Part shown: in pieces, positions 46,510-56,816 of the stretch
Position numbering within the stretch: position 1 is the stretch's first letter
Layout of the letters: every line of letters starts with the position of its first letter
Source of the DNA: Phlebotomus papatasi
Lineage: Eukaryota > Arthropoda > Insecta > Diptera > Psychodidae
Assembly (NCBI RefSeq): GCF_024763615.1
Contig: NC_077222.1
Coordinates: forward strand, 7,750,001 to 7,814,000
Direction of reading: 5' to 3'
Length of the DNA: 64,000 nucleotides
Made by a program: the position numbers and the translations under genes
Notes under the pieces: model-generated
Database searches by the model: none
Seen by the model: only the letters and a program-made list of their open reading frames with translations
What the model was told of the DNA's origin: nothing

Positions 46510-46665
46510 GGTGCCGGCCAAAATCCCGAATGGATCAAACTCCCGAAAGCTGAAATTCCTAAATTCAGGATTTTGACCCATTTGACATTTTAGCTTCGGT
46601 ATTTTGGCGTTCGGAATTGAAACCTTTGCAATATTCTGACTTTCGGGATTTTGGCCGGGACCCCT
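46510..46665. mobile_element. Foldback with ATTTTGGC..CGGG motif, copy 2
   Basis: GGTGCCGGCCAAAATCCCGA (left) pairs with the complement of TCGGGATTTTGGCCGGGACC (right). Inner units ACTCCCGAAAGCTGAAATTC and GGTATTTTGGCGTTCGG repeat the motif. Confidence 0.78.
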
Positions 46666-46906
46666 AAGGACACGAAATAAAATAATTTTTATTACCTTGA
46701 AAAAACATTAGAAAATAATGTGCTGTTGTCAAAAAGTTTTTACTTTTCAACGATATTTCATAAATAATTTAATAATGTTTCACAGGAATTATATAATTAT
46801 ATTCATTTAATCCTGCTTGAGAATTCTCAAGGTCAAATATACAACTAAACTATGAGAAGTATTTTTAAAAATGTATAAATCGATTTTTTAAATATTAAGT
46901 TTTTAA

Positions 46907-46940
46907 AGATGTGGCCAAAAAGACGGGTATTTCACACTAC
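46907..46940 (+). pseudogene. 34-bp inverted copy of DD37E transposase coding DNA
   Basis: The + strand reads DVAKKTGISHY and is identical over 34 bp to the complement of 47809-47842 inside the disrupted transposase. It shows a second, oppositely oriented fragment of the same family, or an inversion product, beside the main copy. Confidence 0.75.
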
Positions 46941-46942
46941 AT

Positions 46943-48243
46943 TCAATCGAATGAATTTCCCCATGGAAAAGTGGCTCTGAAATCTTAGTCGCAGTAGATA
47001 AAAAAAAACTAATGCAGATTTGGAAAGGTCATTTTATTGTGATTCTTTTAAACCATTTTTTTGCTTTATTCCAATGGCTGGTTAGCAAACTCCCGCACCT
47101 TTTTCTTAATTCCCCTCATCAGGTTCTTGACAAGGTCTTCTCCACGGGCTCCGGCGACGTTTTTCCATTTTTGCTTGAAATCAAGCAAACTTTTGACTGG
47201 TTTAGCCTTTTTCCTGAGATCCTCCTTCAAAATTATCCAATAGTTTTCAATAGGACGCAGTTCTGGTGTGTTGGGCGGTTTAAACTCTTTCTGCACATAA
47301 ATGACTCTATTGTCGTTGAACCACGCAATCGTATCCTTAGCGTAATGGCTTGATGCTAGATCTGGCCAAAACAATGGTGGAACATCATGGCTTTGATAGA
47401 GCGGCAGAAGACATTTCTTGAGACATTCGATGTAAATCTCATTGTTCATGATCCCGGTCATGAAAAATTCTTGACTTCGAAGACCACACGAGCAAATTGC
47501 CATCCAAACCAAGTATTTTTTTGGGAACTTGGTGTAGTTCTTGTATCGATACTTGCTGTGTACACCTGTGCGAGTCTTTGCCGTATAGTATTGTTGTCCA
47601 GGCAATTGGTGGAAGTCGGCTTTCACGATGGTTTCTTCGTCCATTAAAACACATCTTTCAAAACCTTACCAAACGATTCTTTAAGAAGGAGATCATTCAG
47701 TTTTCTGGACCTTGTTTTGGCGGACTGTCGTTGCTTATCTGTACGATGAGGTGTATGTTGGGCTTTATAAGTCACTAAATCATTCTTCTTCTTCATTTTA
47801 TGAACTAGGTAGTGTGAAATACCCGTCTTTTTGGCCACATCTCGGAGGGATAGAGAAGGGTTCCTCTAAAAGTACCCCAACATACTTTTCTACATGTCGC
47901 GGTATTGAATTCCAGGCTTCCTACCACCAGCTTGCTTTCGGACAATCGTCTTTGTATCCTTAAATCGCAATACTACCTTTCGGACTGTTGAGCGCGACTT
48001 TCCGGTGAGTTTTCTTATTTCCGCATAAGTCGCATTTGGATTTTGTAGGTAAATGTTAACTATCAGTTGTCGGATTCTCTCCATCTTCTTGAGATATCTC
48101 AACCAAAAATCAATATTTTTTAACTAGAGTGGTATCAAAATAAAACTAATGAAATGCTCTAAAAATGAAAACTGACAAACAAAAAGTAAACAATAGTTGA
48201 AACTATCAAAATCATATAAAGTGTTGGGGAAATTCAAACGATT
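46943..48243 (-). mobile_element. Degenerate DD37E (IS630-Tc1-mariner) transposon
   Basis: Inverted matches around GAATTTCCCC (46953-46962 on the left, complement of 48226-48235 on the right, within similar 20-nt contexts) are the likely terminal repeats enclosing the disrupted transposase. The boundaries are inferred. A 34-bp exact inverted copy of transposase coding DNA sits just outside the left end (46907-46940). Confidence 0.6.
47066..48084 (-). pseudogene. DD37E mariner-type transposase, disrupted
   Basis: Read on the minus strand, the N-terminal part from Met at 48084 has a helix-turn-helix (NATYAEIRKLTGKSRSTV) followed by a basic GRKPG segment. Two in-frame stops follow near 47890-47855. 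The frame then resumes (DVAKKTGISHYLVHK), and a +1 shift near 47650 leads into the catalytic part. MDEETIVKADF carries the first Asp and WPDLASSHY the second. PNTPELRPIENYW carries the Glu, with 37 residues between second Asp and Glu, that is DD37E. Such spacing is known for the ITmD37E group of mosquitoes. With two stops and one shift it cannot give an active enzyme, but the wall of conserved residues shows the copy is not very old. Confidence 0.88.
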
Positions 48244-48244
48244 C

Positions 48245-50002
48245 CACGCTTTATAATCTCTTTAGAGTAAGCAAAATCTAAAAATTCATGGGAATTTGAG
48301 GAAGTACAGAAGTGGCCGAAATTGCAAGCTGTGCGAAATTTGCTACAGAGTCCTCATTTTAATCTAACAAATAGATATCGAGAGAACATTATAATACTGA
48401 ACCTATTTTCCAAAAAAAATTACGTACAGTAATATTTCAATTTATTCTCAATTATGCTTTGTGCAAACAATTTGCATGCTGATGCTTTGTATAGCCTCAT
48501 TGACTGATTACAAGTAATATAATAAATTCAATGCAGATGAAATCATTTAATGGCTACAACAGGGAATTAAATGAGATTAAACGTTTTGCGTAAACTCTGC
48601 CCCCAAAGCCCTGAGGCCCAGCATTCACCCAGAACACCTATGTTCAGTGTCAACAGGTAAATATTGATGTATCAACAAGTGAGAATTCCTTTAGAAAACC
48701 TGCTTTTGAAGAACATTACTTTCAAAAAGGTTTCGTGCTAAAGAACTGTGTTATTATTTGCCAAAATATTTTATTTATTTTTTGTTTTTTTTTTTTTTTG
48801 AGTAAATATGAAATGATAAATAGAGAATTATTGCAGGGGAAATTTCTCATGGAAACGAAAAGAAGTAAATAAAATATATAATAGCGTGATATGCGGGATA
48901 TTAATAAAAATATTTTTTTGTGGTTTTTTCCTTGTCATGAATTCAATAAACGCTTTATTTAAAACTTTATGACTTTTATGGATTTGTTTTGTGCTATCCC
49001 CTGAAAAGTTCTCTGATTGAACAACTTCCAGGTGGATTTTTTTTTTGGCTTGGTGGGATCATTAAAAAAAGGTGCGATGGGAAAGAGAGAAATTTTTCTT
49101 TCTTTTTGCATATCTGCCTAACAATCATCTTAAATCGTCTTCTTTTCCTAAAACTTGAAGTAAAATGCTTTTTTTCGCGGATCTCTCCTGCTGCCGACAT
49201 CTCTTCAATTATGGAATTTTCATTTAGATGTCTGCACAAATAGATGGTTTTTCCATCGTGAATTTTGTGAGTTGTTCCTAAATTTGGGTCAGTTTATTTT
49301 ATTTCCATGGAACAAGGAGGAGAGAAGAAAAAAAAAACGATTGAGGAAATGAAAAACCATAAAAGCCATCCATATAACCTGTATATAAGAAGGTGTATTT
49401 GCACAATTTAAACAGTTTTTTCTTCAAAAAATACACTCATTATTACAAGACAAACAGAATCAATTGCAGTGCAAAGAGGAGAGATTTAATTATCTCCTCC
49501 TACAACACCTTAAACATACCATTTGGGCACGTGAGATTTTCGTGTAATAATAAACAAAGATTTATATCCTACATGAATCTTTTTTGCATGCGCCTTAATC
49601 CTGTCAGGAAGGTATTGTGCAGAGCAGAGAATGTTTCCAGAGGGAGGTAAAATGCCTTTTTAAGAGTAGCATAAACATGTGAAAAGCTTGAGTGAAAGCC
49701 CCTATTGTAAATGGAGATGGGAAAGAAGAGATTTAAAGCCCTCTAGCAGCCTCTCGTTTTCATTTAATTACCACTCAATTACACCCAGATTTCCTCATCT
49801 CAGCAGAAGGAAAATTTATTCACCTTCAATTTCACTGGAACAGAACCGAACTGAGCTTCAGAGGCCAACAACAGAGAGATAAATTTAATGGAAAAAATTT
49901 AAAATTATTCTAAACTCCCAATTCGCGTCTTGCAAAATATCAAATTGCATTGAAGTGCAAGACATTATGTTTCAGCATTATGAGACAAGAGAAAATACGC
50001 TG
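48245..50002. other. Unique DNA, no gene recognized
   Basis: Somewhat lower AT between 48990 and 49880. Open frames are opposed on both strands and not convincing. GGGCACGTGAG at about 49525 is an isolated E-box-like site. Confidence 0.4.
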
Positions 50003-50543
50003 TAGGGGAAAGGCTGATAATTTTGTCCAGTTTCTTATTTTGGACACTTTGAGGATAAAATTGGACACTAAAAATAAATTGAGTAAAATGATGGATTTTT
50101 ATTCCAATATTTGATGAATAATGAATTCTATTTAAATATTTGTTCTTTTTGGAAGATTTTAACACTATACGTTAAATTTTGAATATGATTTGAGTTGAAA
50201 TTGCTTTGTTGAAAATTCAGTGTGAGCAATTGCTTACGAGAAATATGACAGAAGTTCGTGTTTACTTCAGTCTTATTTAGCTGTGATGAAGCACTAACAA
50301 TGTTTCTTCGCTGTTTTTGAGTGATATTATTAAATATTCATTGAATATTGTGTTGATTCACGTTAGTGGTGATTTGTACATTTGACCTGAAGTGAGATTT
50401 GCCTTGTGAATTAGATTTTTCGTGTGAAAAATGGGAAATTTTTTAAGACATTCACCAGTGAGGTGATGATTCTTATTTTGGACAGGTGTTTCTCACACGA
50501 AATTTCGTGAAGTTTTAGCTTTTGTGATGACTAGGTTTTACAA

Positions 50544-50663
50544 ATGCCTGGAGAAACAAAGGAGCATCATCTCTATGAAAGAGATGCAGTGAGAAAACCC
50601 TTGAAAGGCTCCCGGAAAGGCCAGGCAATGAGCGAATCCGCATCCGAAGTCAACTCATTTTAA
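50544..50663 (+). pseudogene. Pogo-like transposase, N-terminal helix-turn-helix remnant
   Basis: 39 codons from ATG: MPGETKEHHLYERDAVRK, then KGQAMSESASEVNSF and a stop. The pattern (tyrosine, acidic-Asp-Ala-Val, KGQ-x-MS-x-x-x-AS) resembles the psq/CENP-B type HTH of pogo-like transposases, where a 'VP-x-TL' recognition helix should follow but is lost. This is family-level recognition only. Confidence 0.5.
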
Positions 50664-50715
50664 TGAATGATATGGAAAGTTTTCGGGCTTCTTGTGACAT
50701 TCTGCGTTTCCCTTA

Positions 50716-50790
50716 CATGAACTGGAAGAGGACTTGGTAAGATTGGTTCATGAAGTGAAGACCAATGGGCATTCTGTTGAGGCGGATTAG
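50716..50790 (+). pseudogene. Pogo-like transposase, second fragment
   Basis: In another frame from the upstream fragment: HELEEDLVRLVHEVKTNGHS then VEAD and a stop. This matches the LEEELV...NGHPV linker between the two DNA-binding domains of pogo-like proteins. Together with 50544-50663 it shows one frameshifted, truncated gene. Confidence 0.5.
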
Positions 50791-50840
50791 CTGTCCAAAT
50801 TTAGAGCCAAGTTGTCCAAATTAATAACCAAGTTGCATAT

Positions 50841-52248
50841 CTATTCATTTTTAAACGTATTAGAACTAATTTTAGTAAAAATAAGACTATAAGTAGCTTG
50901 TAAAGTTTGTAAACAACCATTCTGAAAAGAGAGTGACAAAAAAAGTAAATTAGTATTGAAAATATCGCACTTCAAACTTGGAACATCGATGCTTATAAGC
51001 AGACTGGTCAGAATTATGAGCCCTTACCCTACATATTATACTTTCTACCACAAATCCTTCACATATGTTTGTATTAAAATTCCATTAGAGCTCTATATAT
51101 ATCTAGTTCCATTCCACGTACATATCTTGGATGTTTTAGGATATATTTCAGTGGATTATATGCAATATTAAACAATGTCAGAAGAATAAGAGCAAAATTC
51201 TCTAGAAATTCTATATTTTAGAAGCTTAGAGTTATCCTTGTGGCCCTAATGGTTTGAACAGAAAATGGTAATATTTTCCAAATAAAAATAAAAGTGTTTC
51301 CAATTTATCAAAGTCATTGAATTGAACATAAATATGTAAATGTTTATAATGAAGCATTCAAATTTAAATCAATTTATTAAACCAAATTGAAAGACAAGTG
51401 TTATTTTTTCAAAATTAAATTTCATATCTTAAAATCAAATTAAAATAAATCAGCTGTAATTTTTTTTACAAAATAACAAACAATTGTTCCTCATTTTGAA
51501 TTGAATTTAATTTTAAGCCCAAATTGATATTGAATTTTATCCTATTGACATACTTCCAGAAAGAGAAATCAATCCACTTGTTGATTCCCTGCAAATAATA
51601 CACTTCCGTACTATTATTAGTCCATCAATACTTCAATTATCAAAACTGTTGATTATTGTGAGTTAATTCAACAAAACAAAACAATATGCAATTGTGTTAA
51701 TTCTCAAGATGTAACCCACAAAGGAAACTATCTAAAACTTTATTATTAAACTTTATGTTAAAGTGGATCAAAGAATAGCATCATTCCAACTTTAAATTTG
51801 TCCTAATTCTTCTAATTTAATTAATTTTTGAACGACATTTTAGTGCAAGGCATTCCAAAATTGTTTTGGATATGTAAGTAACAAAATTAATTTACAGAAG
51901 TGCAGGATTTCAGAAGTATTTCACTCACAGTGACTGCTTTGAAAATTATTCCATTCATGCATTAAGGGTTTCTCTTATGCTTCGTTAGTGAGGGATGAAT
52001 TTCCATGGTCTGGATTTCAATTTCACAATTAAATTTGTGAGGGAATTTCTCAAGCAGCGTCCCAATTGATAGCCACAAAGAATTTTTTTGCAGGATCGTG
52101 GGGCAATTTCATATAGAAATTCGAACGATATCATAAAAAGTGACAGGTCAAGGTATCATTAAGGTTATAAAACGATATAAAAGATTTTAAGAGATATAAA
52201 CCACGCCCATTAAATTTGTTAGATGACTCCACCTTCAAGATATGATCA
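50841..52248. other. No gene or clear element seen
   Basis: AT-rich, unique in this window. Confidence 0.55.
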
Positions 52249-52300
52249 ATTCGGTTTCAGCCAAAATCCTAAATTGTCAAAATCCTAAAAGGGCTGAAAT
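52249..52300. mobile_element. Remnant of the ATTTTGGC foldback family
   Basis: TTCGGTTTCAGCCAAAATCC then TGTCAAAATCCTAAAAGGG resembles one arm of the copies at 34425 and 46510. No partner arm. Confidence 0.45.
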
Positions 52301-53094
52301 TGTACTAAGTATAATATGTGAAACAATTTTCCAAACGTAAAAAAATCATTTTGCTTCTAACATGTGCAGGTATGCAATCGTTTGAGTAGCTAGGATAATG
52401 GCCTTGATAGACCTGAGGATTACTCGAGAGAAGGCTTAGCGTTTTTCTTGTCTTTGGTTCTTTTTTTTCTTTTTCTCTTCTGTTATAAAGTAAAATGAGG
52501 TAATTTGGAATCATTTACAATTTGGGATATTTGAGATTTTCTGACTGTTTTGGAGATTCAAAAGTTTTCTTCCTTGGAATACTAATTCAGTATTACTGAA
52601 GCTGCTCATAAACCACCAATTTTTTTTATTAATGGGAGGAGTCTAAAATCGGATTTTGAAAATGCACAAAATTCTCTAAGTAATTCTGCATAATAATCGA
52701 AAATGCCTCAAAATGCATTCAAATGGCAGAGGTGCGAATTATAAGGAATACTAAGCAGTGTTAATAATTTTTCAGAGAGTAAAATGAGTATAAACGAGTA
52801 ATAAATAAATAAATTATAAATAATTAAAAAGATTTTGTAAATAAATTATAAATTTAGTATTACTTTTATCTAACTCGAATAATATTACGAATATTTATTT
52901 CTTCTTACGTCTTTAGGACATTAATTGTAATTAGGGGAGACCGGGGCAGAATTAGCCAGCAAATGAAATTTTTCATTGCGTATAATTTGTAAGAAAAAAA
53001 TTTATAACAGTCTGATAAATATTTCAATGAATAGGAAGGGATGTGTTATCTTCGAATAAGTAGTATAATAATCGTATCGAGACACTCTATTTTT
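52301..53094. other. No gene; one solo TAGGGG-type end
   Basis: TTAGGGGAGACCGGGGCAGA at 52932 resembles an isolated end of the TAGGGG elements, without an inverted partner. Confidence 0.4.
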
Positions 53095-53362
53095 TTGGTA
53101 TTATAATGTAATCATTACAAGGTGCTTCGTGTTGGAAGAATTTGCTGATCGTAGATCGTCAAGGAACGCCTTCCCCGTAGTGAATGCTTCTTCCGTGCTC
53201 CTAAAGGTTTGTGGGCAGAGGCGGTGCATTTTATTATGTTTTATCACAGTGAAAAATGTCTTTTTCTCGGCATTCAGTTGATTGTACCAGGCGGGACTCA
53301 AACTCACAACTTTGAGAGTCGAGTCAGAGATCTCGTCCGCCCAAGACCAGCTGTCTTTCACC
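53095..53362 (-). mobile_element. tRNA-derived SINE, copy 2, 5' truncated
   Basis: The minus strand shares CTTGGGCGGA, GACTCGACTCTC, B box GTGAGTTTGAGTCCCGCC, AAAATGCACCGCCT..., GAAGAAGCATTCAC and the 3' end AATGATTACATTATAA with copy 1. The A-box head is missing. Confidence 0.8.
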
Positions 53363-53499
53363 GTTTTAATGTTACCACCGTATGTAATCACCGTTTTAAT
53401 GTTAGTGATGAAATTGCACAGAAAGGCCTTGAAAGAGAAATCATTATTACTTTCATGATTAACCACATATTTCGAGATAAAGATATTGGAGGTAGTGTC

Positions 53500-53630
53500 A
53501 CTAACGCTAAGACGGCGGTGGCCGCTATTACTAAAATATGAAATTCTCTAAGCTCTGCGTCTCTGAAATATCCTTTCAGGAGCGCGAGCACAAAAAGCAG
53601 TTATATTAATAAATTGAAATTGAAATAACA
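53500..53630 (+). mobile_element. GCTAAGACGGC retroelement, copy 5
   Basis: AACGCTAAGACGGCGGTGGC, body with CTGCGTCTCTGAAATATCC, tail ATTAATAAATTGAAATTGAA. It lies about 130 bp beyond the tRNA-like end of SINE copy 2. Confidence 0.55.
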
Positions 53631-53921
53631 CTGATAAAAATAAAAGGATCAAATTGGATCATATTTGATCATTTTCAAAAGGATGGATCATATTCCATCC
53701 TTTGAAAGAATCGCTGGAGTCTCTTGAAATTTTGTATGCACATTTATCACTGTAGATTATGTTTTACTGCAAACTCATGAGTCATATCACATTTCTCTTA
53801 TCTGAGAGAACACCGAAGATGACTTTTTCATTGTGTTTATTCATTTATTCCATTGTTAAATAAGTGTAAAAACAGGGATACTTTAAAAGGATCCCTGGTG
53901 ATCTTTTAATTTTTACCACAA
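53629..53921. mobile_element. Foldback with repeated GGATCATATT motif
   Basis: CACTGATAAAAATAAAAGGATC (shown in part) at the left pairs with the complement of GATCTTTTAATTTTTACCAC at the right. AAATTGGATCATATTTGATC and GGATGGATCATATTCCATCC are dyads in the left arm. Confidence 0.6.
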
Positions 53922-53932
53922 TAAAAGTCTTT

Positions 53933-54191
53933 CCCAAGAAGCAAAATAGCTGCCTTATAGAACCAAGTATTAAACAAGTCTTTTAGTGCACTTTTAAAAG
54001 ACTTAAAGTGAGAATTTTCTGTTAAAATTCCTATAGAAGCTCTTAGGATCCTTAAGAGTGCGCCACTTGACTTATAGTAATCTCTGTGATGGAACCAAGA
54101 GCTTTATAAGCAAATAAAACGATTTTTGGTTCTATAGTGCCTTACTTAAGGAATTCTACAAGACTATATTAAGAAAAAATTGCTTCTTGGG
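53933..54191. mobile_element. CCCAAGAAGCAA foldback, 259 bp
   Basis: CCCAAGAAGCAAAATAGCTG (left) and (inverted) CCCAAGAAGCAATTTTTTCT (right), both with TATAGAACCAA further in. A related partial copy is at 59643-59790. Confidence 0.78.
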
Positions 54192-54837
54192 TTATATTTT
54201 CTTTAATAAAAATATTTATTTCTTAAATTGTGTAATAATTCTAGAATATTTTGTAAGCCCTATGGGGCTCATTTAAACAATATTGCAAATATATTTGCAA
54301 AATAGGCAACTTTGGATACAAAATCACATCAAAATGTTCAGTTTCTAAATATCTAAAGGATTCCAGCAAGCTATTTTAAGATTTAAAAAATATTTAAAAA
54401 AAATAAAAGAAAATTACCTAATTCTTATGATTTTTACTAAACCGTTTACTAAATGGGTTTAAAATGTAATAAAAATATATTTATTGTAATATATTAGGCA
54501 ATATCATTAAAAATTATGCAATTGTGTTATTATATGTCAGTCTTTAAATATTATTAAAAAAATTATTAAACTTTTAAAGAAAGAATTTTATTAAATAAAA
54601 AGAATTATATTAATTTTCATCTGCTGGCTGGCCATATTATCACTTACCTCTACTCTTTACTTTTTGTGATAATCAGCTTTAAATCAAGCCTACATTGAAG
54701 ATATATCATTGATATCGTTGGTGATTGCATTGAGATACTTCTAAAGCTTGTCCACTATAAGATTGTTCTCAAGAAAAATGGTTCAAAATCAAAAAACATA
54801 ATAAAAAAAAGAAAAATATTTTCTTAAACCTTACTTC
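54192..54837. other. No gene or clear element seen
   Basis: Very AT-rich DNA left of the rearranged transposase remnant. Confidence 0.5.
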
Positions 54838-54975
54838 ATTGTGGTCTACATGTGCAGATCGCCATCCAGATCATAAATATTTTTGGAAATTTGACATAGT
54901 TGTTGAATTTGAATTTTTTATTGCATTTTTTTCGATAATTTGCGATGTAATATTGCAGTCCTGGTATTGTTTGAA
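54838..54975 (-). pseudogene. DD37E transposase remnant, middle part
   Basis: The minus-strand translation IPGLQYYIANYRKKCNKKF followed by NYVKFPKIFMIWMAICTC aligns with LPGQQYYTAKTRTGV and NYTKFPKKYLVWMAICSC of the copy at 47.0-48.1 kb. It covers only the block after the first catalytic Asp. It is a degenerate fragment next to an oppositely oriented C-terminal piece. Confidence 0.75.
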
Positions 54976-55090
54976 AGACTTGAAGAAAAAGTGGAATAAA
55001 ATGATCTGATGATCTTGTGAAGGCCTTGATGGGAGGTGTCAAGAAGAAGCTGCGAAATTTTCTCATTCAAATATTTAAAAATAAAATACG
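54975..55090 (+). pseudogene. DD37E transposase remnant, C-terminal part, opposite orientation
   Basis: On the + strand, KKKWNKM and then DDLVKALMGGVKKKLRNF match KQKWKNV and EDLVKNLMRGIKKKVREF of the larger copy. It lies head to head with the middle fragment at 54838-54975, so the remnant was internally inverted as well as truncated. There is a frame break near 55005. Confidence 0.7.
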
Positions 55091-55299
55091 GTCTGTTCTC
55101 GCCCATATTCGATAATAATCTTAAATTATTCCAAATAAAAATCTTTCAAGGTGAAAGAATTATCGGTTTTAGAGAGTGTGTTATTAAATCGATTGGATTA
55201 AGTTTGAGTCCAATGGATAGTTCTTGGAATTCCTGATAATACTAAACCCTAAACACAAAAATTGATAGAATCGATAGAATTGATAGATCAGCCGTCGAT

Positions 55300-55520
55300 T
55301 AGGGGGAGGTGGGGCTACTTTGAGCTGTGGGGCTATATTGTTATACGATTTTCTCGCATATTTCTAATGGAAACTGGATTTTAACATGATATAATTTGGA
55401 TAGACAAAGTAATTGTGATTCTAAATAAAATTATTGTAAGGACCGGCTTCATTTAGAAATAGGCGAAAAAGTCGCATAACACTGTAGCCCCATTGCTCAA
55501 AGTAGCCGCACCTCCCCCTA
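55300..55520. mobile_element. 221-bp foldback element, GGGGCTACTTTG subfamily
   Basis: Ends are TAGGGGGAGGTGGGGCTACT and (inverted) TAGGGGGAGGTGCGGCTACT. Arms are about 68 bp to CATATTTCTAA/CCTATTTCTAA. GGGGCTACTTTG and GGGGCTATATTG repeat 18 bp apart. Confidence 0.9.
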
Positions 55521-56498
55521 GGTTAACAATAACTGGTAAACGTAATTTAAAAATATTGTTTTATTTTTTCATGTTCTAGCCGATTAAGTACGTTAAAGGA
55601 AATGCATAAAAATTGTTTAAAGAAATTAATTTAATTAACTAATTTCTGAATAAAACCTCCACTAGAAAATAACCCACTTTCCCCACTTTCCTTTAAAGAA
55701 AAATTTATTTTATTTATGTGTTTTTATACAAAAGGATAATGCAGTATTGCTGTAGGATTTTTATAAAGTTTATGCAAGATCTGTCTATTAATGCGTTACA
55801 CAATTGCATGAGTGTATAGTATAATGATTTTTATAAATTAATTTTGCATTTTATATATGGTTATATATGTAGATAACTTCCTTTATCTGCTTCATTTTGG
55901 CGCACAAAGTCTAGGTGAAACTTTTCTCTTATTTTAAGAGAATGAGTTTCATGAAACATTCAAGTGAATTTGATGTTTCATGAAACATTTCCCCACAAGA
56001 ATCGGTTGCAGTTGAGACACTCTTTCCCGATTGAAACTCTTAAAGGAAATTTGGTGCGATGGCGCAAAATATTTTGAATTTTATCAGTAATTCTGCTGCC
56101 TGATAAACAATTCCCTCAAATATACATGGGAAATGTGAATTATTTGTGTATTAAAACATGTTTAAACTCCGGTGAGATTGCTATCGAACAGCGAAAAACA
56201 CTTTATGAATGATGCAGTAGTTGGAATATGATTGTACAATGAGTTATTATTCTTCTTTTTGGGTGGAAATAGTGGGCAGAAAGTTTATTTTTCAAAAATT
56301 GGAGCAACGGTGGAGATCAAATATTGAATTGTTCTAGTAAAAAAGTGTGCAAGAAATAGTTGAAATCTAGTTCGAATGACGACTTGGGGCAATTAGTTCT
56401 TTCGAAATTCAACCGAGATTGACTTATCAATTAAGTGCAAAAATACAACTTATCGTCAGTTCTTTGTACATAGAGAAATCTTTCAAGAAGTCGATGGA
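55521..56498. other. Upstream region of the CUB gene
   Basis: No element is recognized. ATGTTTCATGAAACAT at about 55972-55987 and GTTTCATGAAAC just upstream are repeated dyads about 480-560 bp before the start site, possible regulator sites. Confidence 0.35.
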
Positions 56499-56535
56499 TA
56501 TAAAAAGTGAGAGAGCAATTGGTGCACTAACCAGT
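56499..56535 (+). promoter_or_regulatory. Core promoter of the CUB gene: TATA box and initiator
   Basis: TATAAAA at 56499-56505 is followed about 34 bp later by CCAGTCG at 56531-56537, a good match to the arthropod initiator TCAGT with A+1 near 56533. The predicted 5' leader to the ATG at 56687 is about 155 nt and contains no intron signal. The spacing and orientation fit the gene model downstream. Confidence 0.7.
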
Positions 56536-56686
56536 CGAAGAGTTTTCACCCTAACAAGTAATTCCCTCTCAACCAAGTAAAGTGTTTTCCTCTGTTTTCC
56601 TCACTCGTCCAGAAGAACTCGAAAAAGAGAATCGATCGGAAAGTTTTCTTTAGTTGGAGATTTTGAAACAAAACTCACAAAATATA

Positions 56687-56816
56687 ATGAGGAATCCATC
56701 CAATAGTGAAGTTTTCTCCATTGTGGCCATATCACTGGTATTTTTGCAGCTCACAAGTGGCACTGGTACCCATGGCAATAATGGTATAGGTCCATTTCAA
56801 AATGTAGCCAATCGAG
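56687..56816 (+). CDS. CUB gene exon 1: signal peptide and short linker
   Basis: Encodes 43 residues plus one base. ATG 56687 is the first in-frame ATG; the frame is open about 33 nt upstream but has no other ATG. The hydrophobic core FSIVAISLVFLQLTSG is a typical signal sequence, followed by a Gly/Asn-rich linker (GTGTHGNNGIGPFQN). The donor GTGAGT at 56817 is a strong consensus. Confidence 0.8.

Larger units (their letters stand above)
50003..50840 (+). mobile_element. Pogo-like element with TAGGGGAAAG end and repeated TTGGACA motif
   Basis: The left end TAGGGGAAAGGCTGATAA is followed by TTGTCCAG, TTTTGGACAC and AATTGGACAC at roughly 20-bp spacing. The same motif recurs inverted at 50792-50820 (GCTGTCCAAA, GTTGTCCAAA). 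The right terminal TAGGGG is not visible, so the right end looks truncated. The interior is GC-richer and carries pogo-like coding fragments. Confidence 0.55.

Noticed and set aside
47012..47353. 113-codon + strand frame and others at 47.0-48.0 kb
   Set aside because: Antisense shadows of the DD37E transposase.
53101..53541. 110-121 codon frames on both strands
   Set aside because: They lie in the tRNA-derived SINE and the retroelement next to it; the other SINE copy does not keep the frame.
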